The notes under the pieces are model-generated. The model did no database searches, was not told where the DNA came from, and saw only the letters and a program-made list of their open reading frames with translations. This document shows, piece after piece, positions 6,270 to 14,218 of a stretch of 20,728 bases of DNA. Position 1 is the stretch's first letter. Each line of letters starts with the position of its first letter. The stretch is taken from positions 1-20,728 of the forward strand of contig JAZUCT010000040.1 of NCBI GenBank assembly GCA_045639255.1, written 5' to 3'. The translations under genes were made by a program, and so were the position numbers. This DNA is from JAZUCT01 sp045639255 (lineage in GTDB: Bacteria; Bacillota; Clostridia; Christensenellales; UBA1242).

Positions 6270-7979
6270 TTAAATTTTGCTATTTTTAAAATTTTCACAT
6301 TCTTCAAGCAATTCAATTGCAGCTGATTTGCCTACCTGACTGTTTTGAACTCCGCCAAGCAACCTTGAAATTTCATTTATTCTTTCACTGCTTTCCAATA
6401 ATTTTAGTTCTGTTTTGGTTTGATTTTCAGTTTCATATTTTCTTATTAAAAAGTGATTATCAGCCATTGCTGAAATTTGTGGAAGATGAGAAATGCAAAT
6501 AACTTGCCTATGCTTTGCAATCTTTGCCATTTTTTGTGCAACAATGTGTGCAATGTTTCCACTTATTCCAGTATCTATTTCATCAAATATAAGAGTGTTA
6601 ATGCTATCAATTTTACTTATTACAGTTTTAAATGAAAGCATAAATCTGCTCATTTCACCGCCTGAAATAACTTTGCTTATTGGTTTTAAGGGTTGACCCA
6701 AATTGGCAGAAAACATAAATTCAATGTTATCTATGCCATTAAAGGAAATACTTTTTTCAAAATCGTCGTTAGCATTATTTAAAAATTCAATTTTAAAAAT
6801 TGCAGATGGCATTCCCAACTGAATTAATTGATGCTTAATTTGATTTTCTAAGTCCACTGCATGTTTTTTGCGCTTATTTGAAATTTCATATGCAATATCT
6901 TTTAATTGTTGAATAACTTGGTGTTTTTGATTTTTAAGGCTCAATAATAACTCTTCACTTGAAGAAAGCATATTTATCTCTTCCGCAAGTTGATTTGTAT
7001 ATTCAATAAGTTGAGATTCAGTTTTTGAAAACTTTCTTTTTAAATTTCTTATTTCATCTAACCTTGAATCAATTTTGTTATATTCGCTTTCATTAAAATC
7101 CAAATCATTTAATTCATTTTTCAATTCTTGAACACAATCTTCCAATTCCAACCTTAAAGAAATTATTCGTTGCAGAATGTTTTCATATTCTGGTTTATAT
7201 GCTGAAATGGAATTTAATTTTTGTTGACTTATGTTTAAACAGTAATTTGCATTAACTGAATTAGTATCTAAAAACATTATACAATCTGTTATGGATGTTT
7301 TTATTTTTTCTGCACTGTTAAGTATTTTAAGTTGTTCAGCAAGTTTTTCCTCTTCACCGCACGAAAGGTTTGCTTTTTTCAATTCATTAAATTGAAATTG
7401 CAAATATTCCATTTTTGCTTCTCTATCAGCATCACTGCCACCCAATGAAGAAATTTTGTTATTAATATCTTTTAAGGAAGATAACAAACTGCTTAGCGAC
7501 GATTTTAATTTTAACAAATCACTGCCAATGTAAGTATCCAAAATTTCAATATAATTTTTTGGATTCATTATAACTTGATGTTCTTGCTGACCATGAATAT
7601 CAATTAAAGTGTTTGAAATTTGCTTTAACATTCCAACCGTAACAAGTTGACCATTAACCCTGCATTCGTTCTTACCTTCAAAACTCATTGTGCGTGAAAG
7701 AATTATTGTGTTTTCAAATTCTATGCCTAAATTTTCAAAAACATTTTTAATTTTTTCAAAGTTACTTTCAAAACAAAAAACAGCATCAACCTTTGCAAAA
7801 GTTTGACCTGTTCTTATTAAATTTTTATCTGCCCTTTCACCAAGCACAAAATTTATTGCATCAATAATTATTGATTTACCTGCACCGGTTTCGCCAGTAA
7901 GCACTGTTAGGCCAGAATTAAAATCTATGTTAAGCTTTTCAATTAAAGCAATATTATTTATTTTTAAATTAACTAGCAT
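6270..7979 (-). CDS. recN: DNA repair protein RecN (SMC-like ATPase)
   Basis: Encodes 569 residues, the usual RecN length. RecN gathers and holds DNA ends at double-strand breaks. It has the SMC-type plan: Walker A GETGAGKS at 29-36, a long heptad-rich coiled-coil middle (about 155-370), then the ABC signature VISGGE (437-442), Walker B LIFDE (463-467) and the SHLPQ switch histidine (498). The ribosome site AGGAT overlaps the argR stop codon, and the two genes are 9 bp apart, so recN is co-transcribed from the argR promoter. No LexA box is visible immediately in front of it. SOS control would have to come from elsewhere. Confidence 0.97.
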   Translation of the reverse strand: MLVNLKINNIALIEKLNIDFNSGLTVLTGETGAGKSIIIDAINFVLGERADKNLIRTGQTFAKVDAVFCFESNFEKIKNVFENLGIEFENTIILSRTMSFEGKNECRVNGQLVTVGMLKQISNTLIDIHGQQEHQVIMNPKNYIEILDTYIGSDLLKLKSSLSSLLSSLKDINNKISSLGGSDADREAKMEYLQFQFNELKKANLSCGEEEKLAEQLKILNSAEKIKTSITDCIMFLDTNSVNANYCLNISQQKLNSISAYKPEYENILQRIISLRLELEDCVQELKNELNDLDFNESEYNKIDSRLDEIRNLKRKFSKTESQLIEYTNQLAEEINMLSSSEELLLSLKNQKHQVIQQLKDIAYEISNKRKKHAVDLENQIKHQLIQLGMPSAIFKIEFLNNANDDFEKSISFNGIDNIEFMFSANLGQPLKPISKVISGGEMSRFMLSFKTVISKIDSINTLIFDEIDTGISGNIAHIVAQKMAKIAKHRQVICISHLPQISAMADNHFLIRKYETENQTKTELKLLESSERINEISRLLGGVQNSQVGKSAAIELLEECENFKNSKI

Positions 7980-7988
7980 TAAAATATC

Positions 7989-8450
7989 CTATTCATATAA
8001 AACTATACTTAAATTATCAATAACAGATTTTACATTGTTTTCAGAATTAACTATAACCATAACGGTATCATCACCATAAACACAACCAAGCACATTTAAA
8101 ATTTCAAGTTTATCAACAACACTTGATATTGCACTTGCCATACCTTTTATGGTTTTAATAACAACAAGATTAGATGCCTGAGTTAGCGAAACAACTGCTT
8201 CTTTAAATATTGTTGAAAATCTGTTTGAAACTGCTGATGGTTGACTGGCACTCATTACAGCATATTTATATTTTTTTGTTTTTTCACTTTGAATTTTTAT
8301 CAAACCAAGTTCTTTTATATCACGCGAAATAGTTGCCTGAGTTACTTCAAACCCCGCATTTTTTAATGCTTGACTAAGTTCATCTTGCGTTTCTATTTCA
8401 GATTTTGCAATTAATTCAAGAATTTTTGATTGACGCAATGTTCGTGCCAT
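7989..8450 (-). CDS. argR: Arginine repressor ArgR/AhrC
   Basis: Encodes 153 residues. ArgR is a hexameric, arginine-responsive regulator of arginine synthesis and catabolism genes. The N-terminal winged helix (about 1-65) carries the recognition helix signature TQATISRDIKELG at 37-49. The C-terminal domain (80-153) contains GCVYGDDT, whose Gly-Asp-Asp (126-128) is the arginine-binding and trimer-contact signature. A strong AAGGAG site precedes the ATG at 8450. It is the first gene of the argR-recN-(spoIVB-spo0A) cluster and has its own consensus promoter with ARG boxes around it, so autoregulation is likely. Length and motifs are normal. Confidence 0.96.
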   Translation of the reverse strand: MARTLRQSKILELIAKSEIETQDELSQALKNAGFEVTQATISRDIKELGLIKIQSEKTKKYKYAVMSASQPSAVSNRFSTIFKEAVVSLTQASNLVVIKTIKGMASAISSVVDKLEILNVLGCVYGDDTVMVIVNSENNVKSVIDNLSIVLYE

Positions 8451-8473
8451 AATGAATACTCCTTAAAATTGAT

Positions 8474-8497
8474 TTTCCCCTTTATTTATAAGGGAAA
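8474..8497 (-). other. Hairpin in the argR leader
   Basis: On the minus strand TTTCCCTT and AGGGGAAA form an 8-bp stem (one G-U pair) with an 8-nt loop. It ends about 12 nt before the AAGGAG ribosome site of argR. It lies in the leader downstream of the predicted start of transcription. No U-run follows, so it is not a terminator. A role in RNA stability or translation is possible but unsupported. Confidence 0.4.
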
Positions 8498-8521
8498 GAA
8501 AGTGATATGCTTTATAAAAAA

Positions 8522-8535
8522 ATTATAAATATTCA
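8522..8535 (-). promoter_or_regulatory. ARG half-box in the argR leader
   Basis: TGAATATTTATAAT on the minus strand has a perfect TGAAT half and a poor second half (3 mismatches to TGAAT-N4-ATTCA). It lies about 20 bp downstream of the predicted argR transcription start, a place where bound ArgR could block transcription. Confidence 0.4.
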
Positions 8536-8560
8536 CAGCCTTTTTTATTGAAACAACATA

Positions 8561-8589
8561 ATTATACAATAAATTTTATAAATATGCAA
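8561..8589 (-). promoter_or_regulatory. Sigma-A type promoter of argR-recN
   Basis: TTGCAT (8584-8589) and TATAAT (8561-8566) on the minus strand are spaced by exactly 17 bp. The expected leader is about 100 nt. ARG-box palindromes lie just upstream of the -35, and a half-box lies just downstream of the predicted start. Confidence 0.75.
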
Positions 8590-8595
8590 GCGTTT

Positions 8596-8613
8596 TATGC
8601 ATAAATATTCGTG
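8596..8613 (-). promoter_or_regulatory. ARG box 1 (imperfect), upstream of argR promoter
   Basis: The core CGAATATTTATGCA on the minus strand (8598-8611) has two mismatches to the palindromic ArgR operator TGAAT-W4-ATTCA. It lies 8 bp upstream of the argR -35 element. It is the inverted copy of box 2. Together they form a perfect 16-bp inverted repeat (8595-8610 and 8638-8653). Confidence 0.55.
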
Positions 8614-8634
8614 CTATTTTTGACATTTTTTGCG

Positions 8635-8652
8635 TATGAATATTTATGCATA
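8635..8652 (+). promoter_or_regulatory. ARG box 2, upstream of argR promoter
   Basis: The core TGAATATTTATGCA (8637-8650) differs from the palindromic consensus at one base, and it fits the Bacillus form of the consensus that accepts G or T there. Six bp separate this 18-bp box from box 3, close to the short spacing of paired ArgR operators. Confidence 0.65.
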
Positions 8653-8658
8653 ATTAAA

Positions 8659-8676
8659 AATGAATAAAAATTCATA
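8659..8676 (+). promoter_or_regulatory. ARG box 3 (perfect palindrome)
   Basis: The core TGAATAAAAATTCA (8661-8674) with A/T flanks matches every position of the published 18-bp ARG-box consensus. It is the strongest site of the group, about 70 bp upstream of the argR -35. Confidence 0.75.
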
Positions 8677-8711
8677 TGCAATTCATTGTAAATTTTAATT
8701 AAAATCAAAAT

Positions 8712-8738
8712 AAAAAAAGTGCGTTATAAACACACTTT
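8712..8738 (-). terminator. Intrinsic terminator of the miaB-mutS-mutL-miaA operon
   Basis: On the minus strand AAAGTGTG (8731-8738) pairs with CGCACTTT (8716-8723; one G-U pair) around a 7-nt loop and is followed by a T-run (8712-8718, partly overlapping the stem). It starts 10 bp after the miaA stop codon and separates that operon from argR. Confidence 0.85.
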
Positions 8739-8747
8739 TAATTATAT

Positions 8748-9668
8748 TTATTTTGTTTGTAAAAAGTTATTAATTAACATATAAATTTCATTTTTTTCAT
8801 TTTCTGGATTAAACCAATGTGCATCTTTAAATCCTTTAAAAAAGGTTATTTGCCGTTTGGCATAGTTCCTTGAAAGTTGCTTGATTTTATCTATTGCAAA
8901 TTCTAAGGTTACTTCATTTTTAAAATATTCAATTAGTTGTTTATACCCTATTGCCTCGGCAGATAATTTATTAAATCCATTGTTTTCATAAAGATTTTTT
9001 GCTTCTTCAATCAGCCCTTGTTGAATCATTTTATCAACACGCAAATTTATTCTTTGATATAACTCTTGCCTATCTCGGTTTAAAACAATTATAAGTGAAT
9101 CATATAAACTTTCAAGTTGCTCTTCCCCACCATGCGCAGACTTAGGTATGCCTGTTGTTTCAAAAATTTCAATTGCACGAATAACTCGCTTTAATTGATT
9201 TGGGTGAATGTTGTTTGCAGAAATTGGATCAATTTTTTTTAAGATATTATGCACATATTCATTTCCATTCTGACTTGCAAGAATTTCATATTTATTTCGA
9301 ATTTCGTCACTTGATTGTGAATTAGAAAAAGAATATGGATTAATTAAAGCTTTAACATACATTCCTGTTCCACCAACAATAATTGGCAATTTTTTTTCGG
9401 CACTTAACTTTTCAATAATATGCTCTGCTTTACTTTTAAAATCACCTGCATTCCATAACTCGTTAGGTTCAAGAATGTCAATAAGATAATGTGGAACACT
9501 GTTAAGTTCTTCTTCACTTTCCTTTGCAGTGCCAATGTTTAAATTCTTATAAACTTGCATTGAATCAGCTGATATTATTGCACCATCATATTTCTTTGCA
9601 AGTTCAAGTGCAAGTTCTGTTTTCCCTACCCCAGTAGGCCCCATAATTACAATAATTTTTGGCTTCAT
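8748..9668 (-). CDS. miaA: tRNA dimethylallyltransferase MiaA
   Basis: Encodes 306 residues, the normal size. MiaA transfers a dimethylallyl group to N6 of adenosine 37 in tRNAs that read codons starting with U, giving i6A, the substrate for MiaB. The P-loop GPTGVGKT is at 10-17. The DSMQVYK motif (35-41) contains the catalytic Asp, and the GGTGMY motif is near residue 100. The ATG shares one base with the mutL stop (TAATG), so translation is coupled. MiaB, the next enzyme of the same pathway, is the first gene of the operon. In many relatives hfq follows miaA. Here a terminator follows instead. Confidence 0.97.
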   Translation of the reverse strand: MKPKIIVIMGPTGVGKTELALELAKKYDGAIISADSMQVYKNLNIGTAKESEEELNSVPHYLIDILEPNELWNAGDFKSKAEHIIEKLSAEKKLPIIVGGTGMYVKALINPYSFSNSQSSDEIRNKYEILASQNGNEYVHNILKKIDPISANNIHPNQLKRVIRAIEIFETTGIPKSAHGGEEQLESLYDSLIIVLNRDRQELYQRINLRVDKMIQQGLIEEAKNLYENNGFNKLSAEAIGYKQLIEYFKNEVTLEFAIDKIKQLSRNYAKRQITFFKGFKDAHWFNPENEKNEIYMLINNFLQTK

Positions 9669-11587
9669 TAAACAATCCTTTTAAACATTTTTTCAAGTTC
9701 CTGCTTTGAAAGTTTAACAATTATTGGTCTGCCATGTGGACATAGATATGGTGTTGATTGATTAAGCATATTTCGAATAAGCATTTTTATTTCGCTTTCA
9801 CTTAAATCATCGCCACCTTTAACTGCACTCTTGCAAGCTTTTGATGCAAGTTTATCTCTTATAATTTCAACATTTGTGATTGTTTTATATGCATTCATTT
9901 CTTGCAATAATTCGTTAAAAAATTGATTTATGTTAATTTCACTTAATATTTGTGGAACCGCTGAAACTTTGAAAGTGTTTAAACCAAACTCTTCAATTTC
10001 AAAACCAATTTGAATTAAATTTTCTTTTTTAGTTAAAAGAAAATCGTGTTCAATATGGTTAACTGAAATTATTTCAGGAATTAACAAAGGTTGAACTGCA
10101 ATATTATTTTTTTCAGTTTGCTGAGTTAGTTTATCGAACAAAATTCTTTCATGCCCAGCATGTTGATCAATAATGAAACAATCGTTATCTTTTTCTATTA
10201 AAATATATGTGTTAAAAATCTTGCCTATTATTTTAAATGAAAATTCGTCTGTGTTGAAAAATTGTTGTTCAGATTTTGCAGATTGATTAAACAATTTTGA
10301 TTCAATTTCTTGTTTTTGATTTTCAAGATTAGTTATTTTTTCGTTATATATTTTCGATAAAATACTTGAATTACTTGAAACTGTTGCTGTTTGAACATTT
10401 TGAACAGGTTTATTTAAATTTGCAAATGATGTTGATAAATTGTTAATTTCACTTTCAATTTGTTGTTTCTTTTCTTTAAGTTGTTCTTCATCTTCAATTT
10501 TAAAGCTTACACCTTCATTTTTGTTAAGTGGTGATATTTCAATTGGTTTGTTAACAAACTTAGTTTCATTTATTTCTTCTTTTTCTTTATATTCAATAAC
10601 CGTATTAACTTCTTCCAATGCTTTTTTTACTGCAACATAAACCGCTTTAAACACTTCATTTGAATTTTGAAATTTTACTTCCATTTTAGAAGGATGAATG
10701 TTAACATCAACATCTTCAAACGGAAGATTTATGTTTATTACAAAAAATGGGAATTTTCCAACCATTAAGTAGCCAGCAAAAGCATTATACACTGCTGTTG
10801 AAACTGTTTGATTATTAACATATCTTCCATTAACCATAAGTGTTTGGTAAGTTCTGTTTGGTTTAACATAACTTGGCTTTCCTATATATCCAGAAATTTT
10901 TAATGTATTTGAATTAAACTTAACTGGTTGAAGTGCATCATAGCAGTCTTTTCCATAAATAACATAAATTGCTTGTTTAAGATCGCCTTTTGAATTTTGA
11001 TAAATAAGTTTATTATCTGCACTGTAAGTGAAAGCAATTTGCGGATTTGCAAGAATAAATTTTGCAACAAGATTTGTTATTTCAGTTTCTTCTTGTTTAG
11101 GTTTCCTTAAAAATTTATATCTTACAGGTGTGTTAAAGAATAAATTATTAACAATGATTTGCGTTCCTGTTGGACAACCTTTATCTTCTTCATTTTCAAT
11201 AACTCCACCATTTAATGAAATTGTTTTGCCAATTTCACTTTCAGAAACTTTTGATGTTAAAGTTATTTGGCTTACAGATGCAATGCTTGCCAAAGCTTCA
11301 CCCCTAAAACCCAATGTGAAAATATTATCAAGATCAGAAATTTCTTTTATTTTGCTGGTTGCATGTGGCAAAAATGCTTTTCTTAAATCACCAGCTTCTA
11401 TGCCAGAACCATTATCAGAAATTTTGATTTGTTCTATTCCACCACCAAGAATGCTTATATTTATGCTTGTTGCACCAGCATCAATTGCATTTTCAATTAA
11501 TTCTTTAACAACATTGGCAGGTTTTTCAACAACTTCACCAGCAGAAATTCTGTTATAAATCTCTGGTTGCAAAACATTAATTGCCAT
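9668..11587 (-). CDS. mutL: DNA mismatch repair protein MutL (endonuclease-type)
   Basis: Encodes 639 residues. The N-terminal GHKL ATPase carries ENAIDAG (32-38, catalytic Glu32), DNGSGI (58-63) and GFRGEAL (93-99). A low-complexity Lys/Glu/Ser/Asn-rich linker spans about 330-465, and the C-terminal dimerisation domain follows. The metal-dependent nicking motifs of MutL from bacteria lacking MutH are present: DQHA (474-477) with Glu480, ACK (584-586) and CPHGRP (616-621). The last acidic position of the first motif is Asp485 where Glu is usual. QPLLIP (499-504) fits the sliding-clamp binding motif. AGGGG precedes the ATG. mutS ends 13 bp upstream, and miaA is coupled downstream. Confidence 0.97.
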   Translation of the reverse strand: MAINVLQPEIYNRISAGEVVEKPANVVKELIENAIDAGATSINISILGGGIEQIKISDNGSGIEAGDLRKAFLPHATSKIKEISDLDNIFTLGFRGEALASIASVSQITLTSKVSESEIGKTISLNGGVIENEEDKGCPTGTQIIVNNLFFNTPVRYKFLRKPKQEETEITNLVAKFILANPQIAFTYSADNKLIYQNSKGDLKQAIYVIYGKDCYDALQPVKFNSNTLKISGYIGKPSYVKPNRTYQTLMVNGRYVNNQTVSTAVYNAFAGYLMVGKFPFFVININLPFEDVDVNIHPSKMEVKFQNSNEVFKAVYVAVKKALEEVNTVIEYKEKEEINETKFVNKPIEISPLNKNEGVSFKIEDEEQLKEKKQQIESEINNLSTSFANLNKPVQNVQTATVSSNSSILSKIYNEKITNLENQKQEIESKLFNQSAKSEQQFFNTDEFSFKIIGKIFNTYILIEKDNDCFIIDQHAGHERILFDKLTQQTEKNNIAVQPLLIPEIISVNHIEHDFLLTKKENLIQIGFEIEEFGLNTFKVSAVPQILSEININQFFNELLQEMNAYKTITNVEIIRDKLASKACKSAVKGGDDLSESEIKMLIRNMLNQSTPYLCPHGRPIIVKLSKQELEKMFKRIV

Positions 11588-11600
11588 AAAAATATCCCCT

Positions 11601-14201
11601 TTATTTTAATTTTTGTGATAAATCAAATAACACTTGCATTGCTTCAAAAGGTGTTATTTTTTCAATGTTAATATCTTTAATTATGTTACATATTTCAATT
11701 GCTTTATTGCTTTTTAATTCAAATTCTTTTGAATTCTGCCTTTCTTGCTCTTTTATATTTTTATTAACATCTGCCGTTTCAAGCGATTTTAAAATACTTT
11801 CTGCTTTTTCAATCACTTCGTTAGGAAGTCCAGCAAGTTTTGCAACTGCAATTCCAAAACTCTTGTTTGCACTGCCCCTTGCGATTTTTCGTAAGAATAT
11901 TATTGAGTTGTTAAATTCTTTAACAGTTATGCGATAATTTTTTACTCCATCAAGAATTCCTTCCAGTTCAGAAAGTTCGTGATAATGAGTTGAAAATAAT
12001 GTTTTTGCTGTTAAATTTTTTGAAATATATTCCATAACTGACCATGCAATGCTTAAACCATCAAAAGTTGCAGTTCCCCTTCCCACTTCATCAAGCAAAA
12101 TTAAACTGCTTGAAGTTGCATGTTTTAAAATGTTTGAAACTTCAACCATTTCAACCATAAATGTGCTTTGACCAAAAGATAAATCGTCACTTGCACCAAT
12201 TCTTGTGAAAATTTTATCGGTTAAACAAATATTTGCTTTATCTGCCGGAACAAATGAACCAATATGTGCCATTAATGTTATTAAGGCAACTTGGCGCATA
12301 TATGTGCTTTTTCCTGCCATATTTGGACCAGTTATTATCATTGTTCTGTTTTCGCCATCGTCAAGCAAAGTGTTGTTTGAAACAAAAGATTCAGCACTTA
12401 TACGCTCTATTATTGGGTGCCTTCCTTCAATTATTTCAATTTTTTTAGAATTTTTAAGCATTTTAGGTTTGCAATAATTATATTTTGTTGCAACAATTGA
12501 AAAACTTGTTATAACATCAACAAGCGCAATGGATTTTGCAGATGCTTGAATATGTTGCAAATTTTCTAAAAGAACATTTTTAACATGCGTAAATAAATCC
12601 AGTTCAAGTTTATATGCATTATTTTGAGCTTCAAGAATTTGTTCTTCAATTTCTTTTAATTCAGGTGTAACAAATCTTTCAGCATTTGTTAATGTTTGTT
12701 TGCGTGAATAACGAAATGGAACCATATCTAGTTGACTTTTTGTAACTTCAATATAATATCCAAAAACACTGTTAAAGTTTATTTTAAGATTTTTAATTCC
12801 TGTTAATTCTTTTTCTTTTTGTTCAAGTTCAAGAATCCATTTTTTAGCATTTTCTGAAACATTTCTGTAAATATCAAGTTGTTCGTTAAAACCTTCTTTA
12901 ATAACATTTCCATCTTTAATGGTGATTGGAGGTTCATCTGTGATTGCTTTATCTAAAAAATCAACTAATAAATCAAAATCTGCAAGGTTTTTATATGCAT
13001 CAATAAAAAGTGAAGAATTAAGTTTTGAAATTGCATTTTTTACTGCTGGAACAGCTGAAAGTGCTTTTTTAATTGTTATAACTTCTTTTGGATTAATTGA
13101 TTTGTTTGATATTTTAACACATAAGCGTTCAATATCTGAAATATATCTAAGTGCATTTGAAAGTTCATCGCGAACAATTAAATTTTTATATATTTCATCA
13201 GTTGCATCTTGCCTGTAATTAATTTCATTTATATCTATAAGTGGGTTTTCAATGAAATTTCTTAACAATCTTGCACCCATACTTGTTTTTGTTTCATCTA
13301 ATAGCCACAACAAACTGCCTTTCTTTTTTCTTTCCCTTGCAGTTTCAGTTAATTCCAAATTTCTTCTTGTGGCAATATCCATGTAAATATAATTTGATAA
13401 TTTTTCAAGTTTAAGTTTGTTAATGTTTTGAAGTGTGCATTTTTGAGTTTCATTAAAATACTGAATTAATGCACCTGCGCATTTTATTGCTGTTGGCTGA
13501 TTTTTTATTTCTTCAAAACCACTTTCGCCAAATTGTTGCTTGATATTTTTTGTGCAAAGTTCAAGTGAATATGCCCAATCTTGATATTTAAAAATATTAC
13601 TTATATATTTATATTTTTTTGATGAAATTTCACTTATTTTTTCAATATCACATTCTCGGCAAATAAGTTCACTTGGGTGAACCCTTATAAGCGTGTTATT
13701 TAACACTGAAAAGGCGTTGTTTTGCTCTATGTTTTGAAGAATGAATTCACCAGTTGTTATATCACTCCAAACAACAGCAATTTTATTGTCATTTTCTATA
13801 TAAATGTTTGCAATATAATTATTTTTCTTATCATCAAGCAAACTGCTTTCAGTTATTGTTCCAGGTGTTATAACTTTAATAACATCACGCTCGACTTGAA
13901 CTCCTGGCTTTGCTTCGGTTAACTGCTCACAAATAGCAACTTTATAGCCCATTTCAACAAGTTTTGCTGAATAAACATCACTTGCATCGTGAGGAAATCC
14001 ACACATAGGTGCACGGTCTTCAAGCCCACAATTTCTTCCAGTTAATGTTAATGAAAGCAATTTTGAAACAAGAATTGCATCATCAAAAAATAATTCATAA
14101 AAATCGCCTAATCTATAAAAAATTATGCAATCGTTATATCTTTCTTTAATGTTTAAGTAATGTTGCATCATTCCAGATAACTGGTTTTTCTTTTGTGCCA
14201 T
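11601..14201 (-). CDS. mutS: DNA mismatch repair protein MutS
   Basis: Encodes 866 residues, a full-length MutS1. The mismatch-wedge motif GDFYELF is at 32-38 (Phe34 and Glu36). Connector, lever and clamp regions follow. The ATPase has Walker A GPNMAGKST (625-633), Walker B ILLDE (701-705), the STHYHE switch (737-742) and a GLP-containing helix region near 791-793. The last 60 residues form the charged dimerisation tail. GGAGAGAG lies 8 nt before the ATG at 14201 and within the 17 bp after the miaB stop. It is the second gene of the miaB operon. It finds mismatches after replication and passes the signal to MutL, encoded next door. Confidence 0.98.
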   Translation of the reverse strand: MAQKKNQLSGMMQHYLNIKERYNDCIIFYRLGDFYELFFDDAILVSKLLSLTLTGRNCGLEDRAPMCGFPHDASDVYSAKLVEMGYKVAICEQLTEAKPGVQVERDVIKVITPGTITESSLLDDKKNNYIANIYIENDNKIAVVWSDITTGEFILQNIEQNNAFSVLNNTLIRVHPSELICRECDIEKISEISSKKYKYISNIFKYQDWAYSLELCTKNIKQQFGESGFEEIKNQPTAIKCAGALIQYFNETQKCTLQNINKLKLEKLSNYIYMDIATRRNLELTETARERKKKGSLLWLLDETKTSMGARLLRNFIENPLIDINEINYRQDATDEIYKNLIVRDELSNALRYISDIERLCVKISNKSINPKEVITIKKALSAVPAVKNAISKLNSSLFIDAYKNLADFDLLVDFLDKAITDEPPITIKDGNVIKEGFNEQLDIYRNVSENAKKWILELEQKEKELTGIKNLKINFNSVFGYYIEVTKSQLDMVPFRYSRKQTLTNAERFVTPELKEIEEQILEAQNNAYKLELDLFTHVKNVLLENLQHIQASAKSIALVDVITSFSIVATKYNYCKPKMLKNSKKIEIIEGRHPIIERISAESFVSNNTLLDDGENRTMIITGPNMAGKSTYMRQVALITLMAHIGSFVPADKANICLTDKIFTRIGASDDLSFGQSTFMVEMVEVSNILKHATSSSLILLDEVGRGTATFDGLSIAWSVMEYISKNLTAKTLFSTHYHELSELEGILDGVKNYRITVKEFNNSIIFLRKIARGSANKSFGIAVAKLAGLPNEVIEKAESILKSLETADVNKNIKEQERQNSKEFELKSNKAIEICNIIKDINIEKITPFEAMQVLFDLSQKLK

Positions 14202-14218
14202 AAAATACTCTCTCCTAT

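Noticed and set aside
8595..8653. 16-bp inverted repeat as a transposon end or attachment site
   Set aside because: Both arms are ARG boxes in front of argR and there is no transposase or integrase, so ArgR binding explains them better.
11028..11558. Long plus-strand open frame (176 codons) opposite mutL
   Set aside because: It lies wholly antisense to conserved MutL ATPase motifs, has no ribosome site and no recognisable family. It is a by-product of the codon use of mutL.
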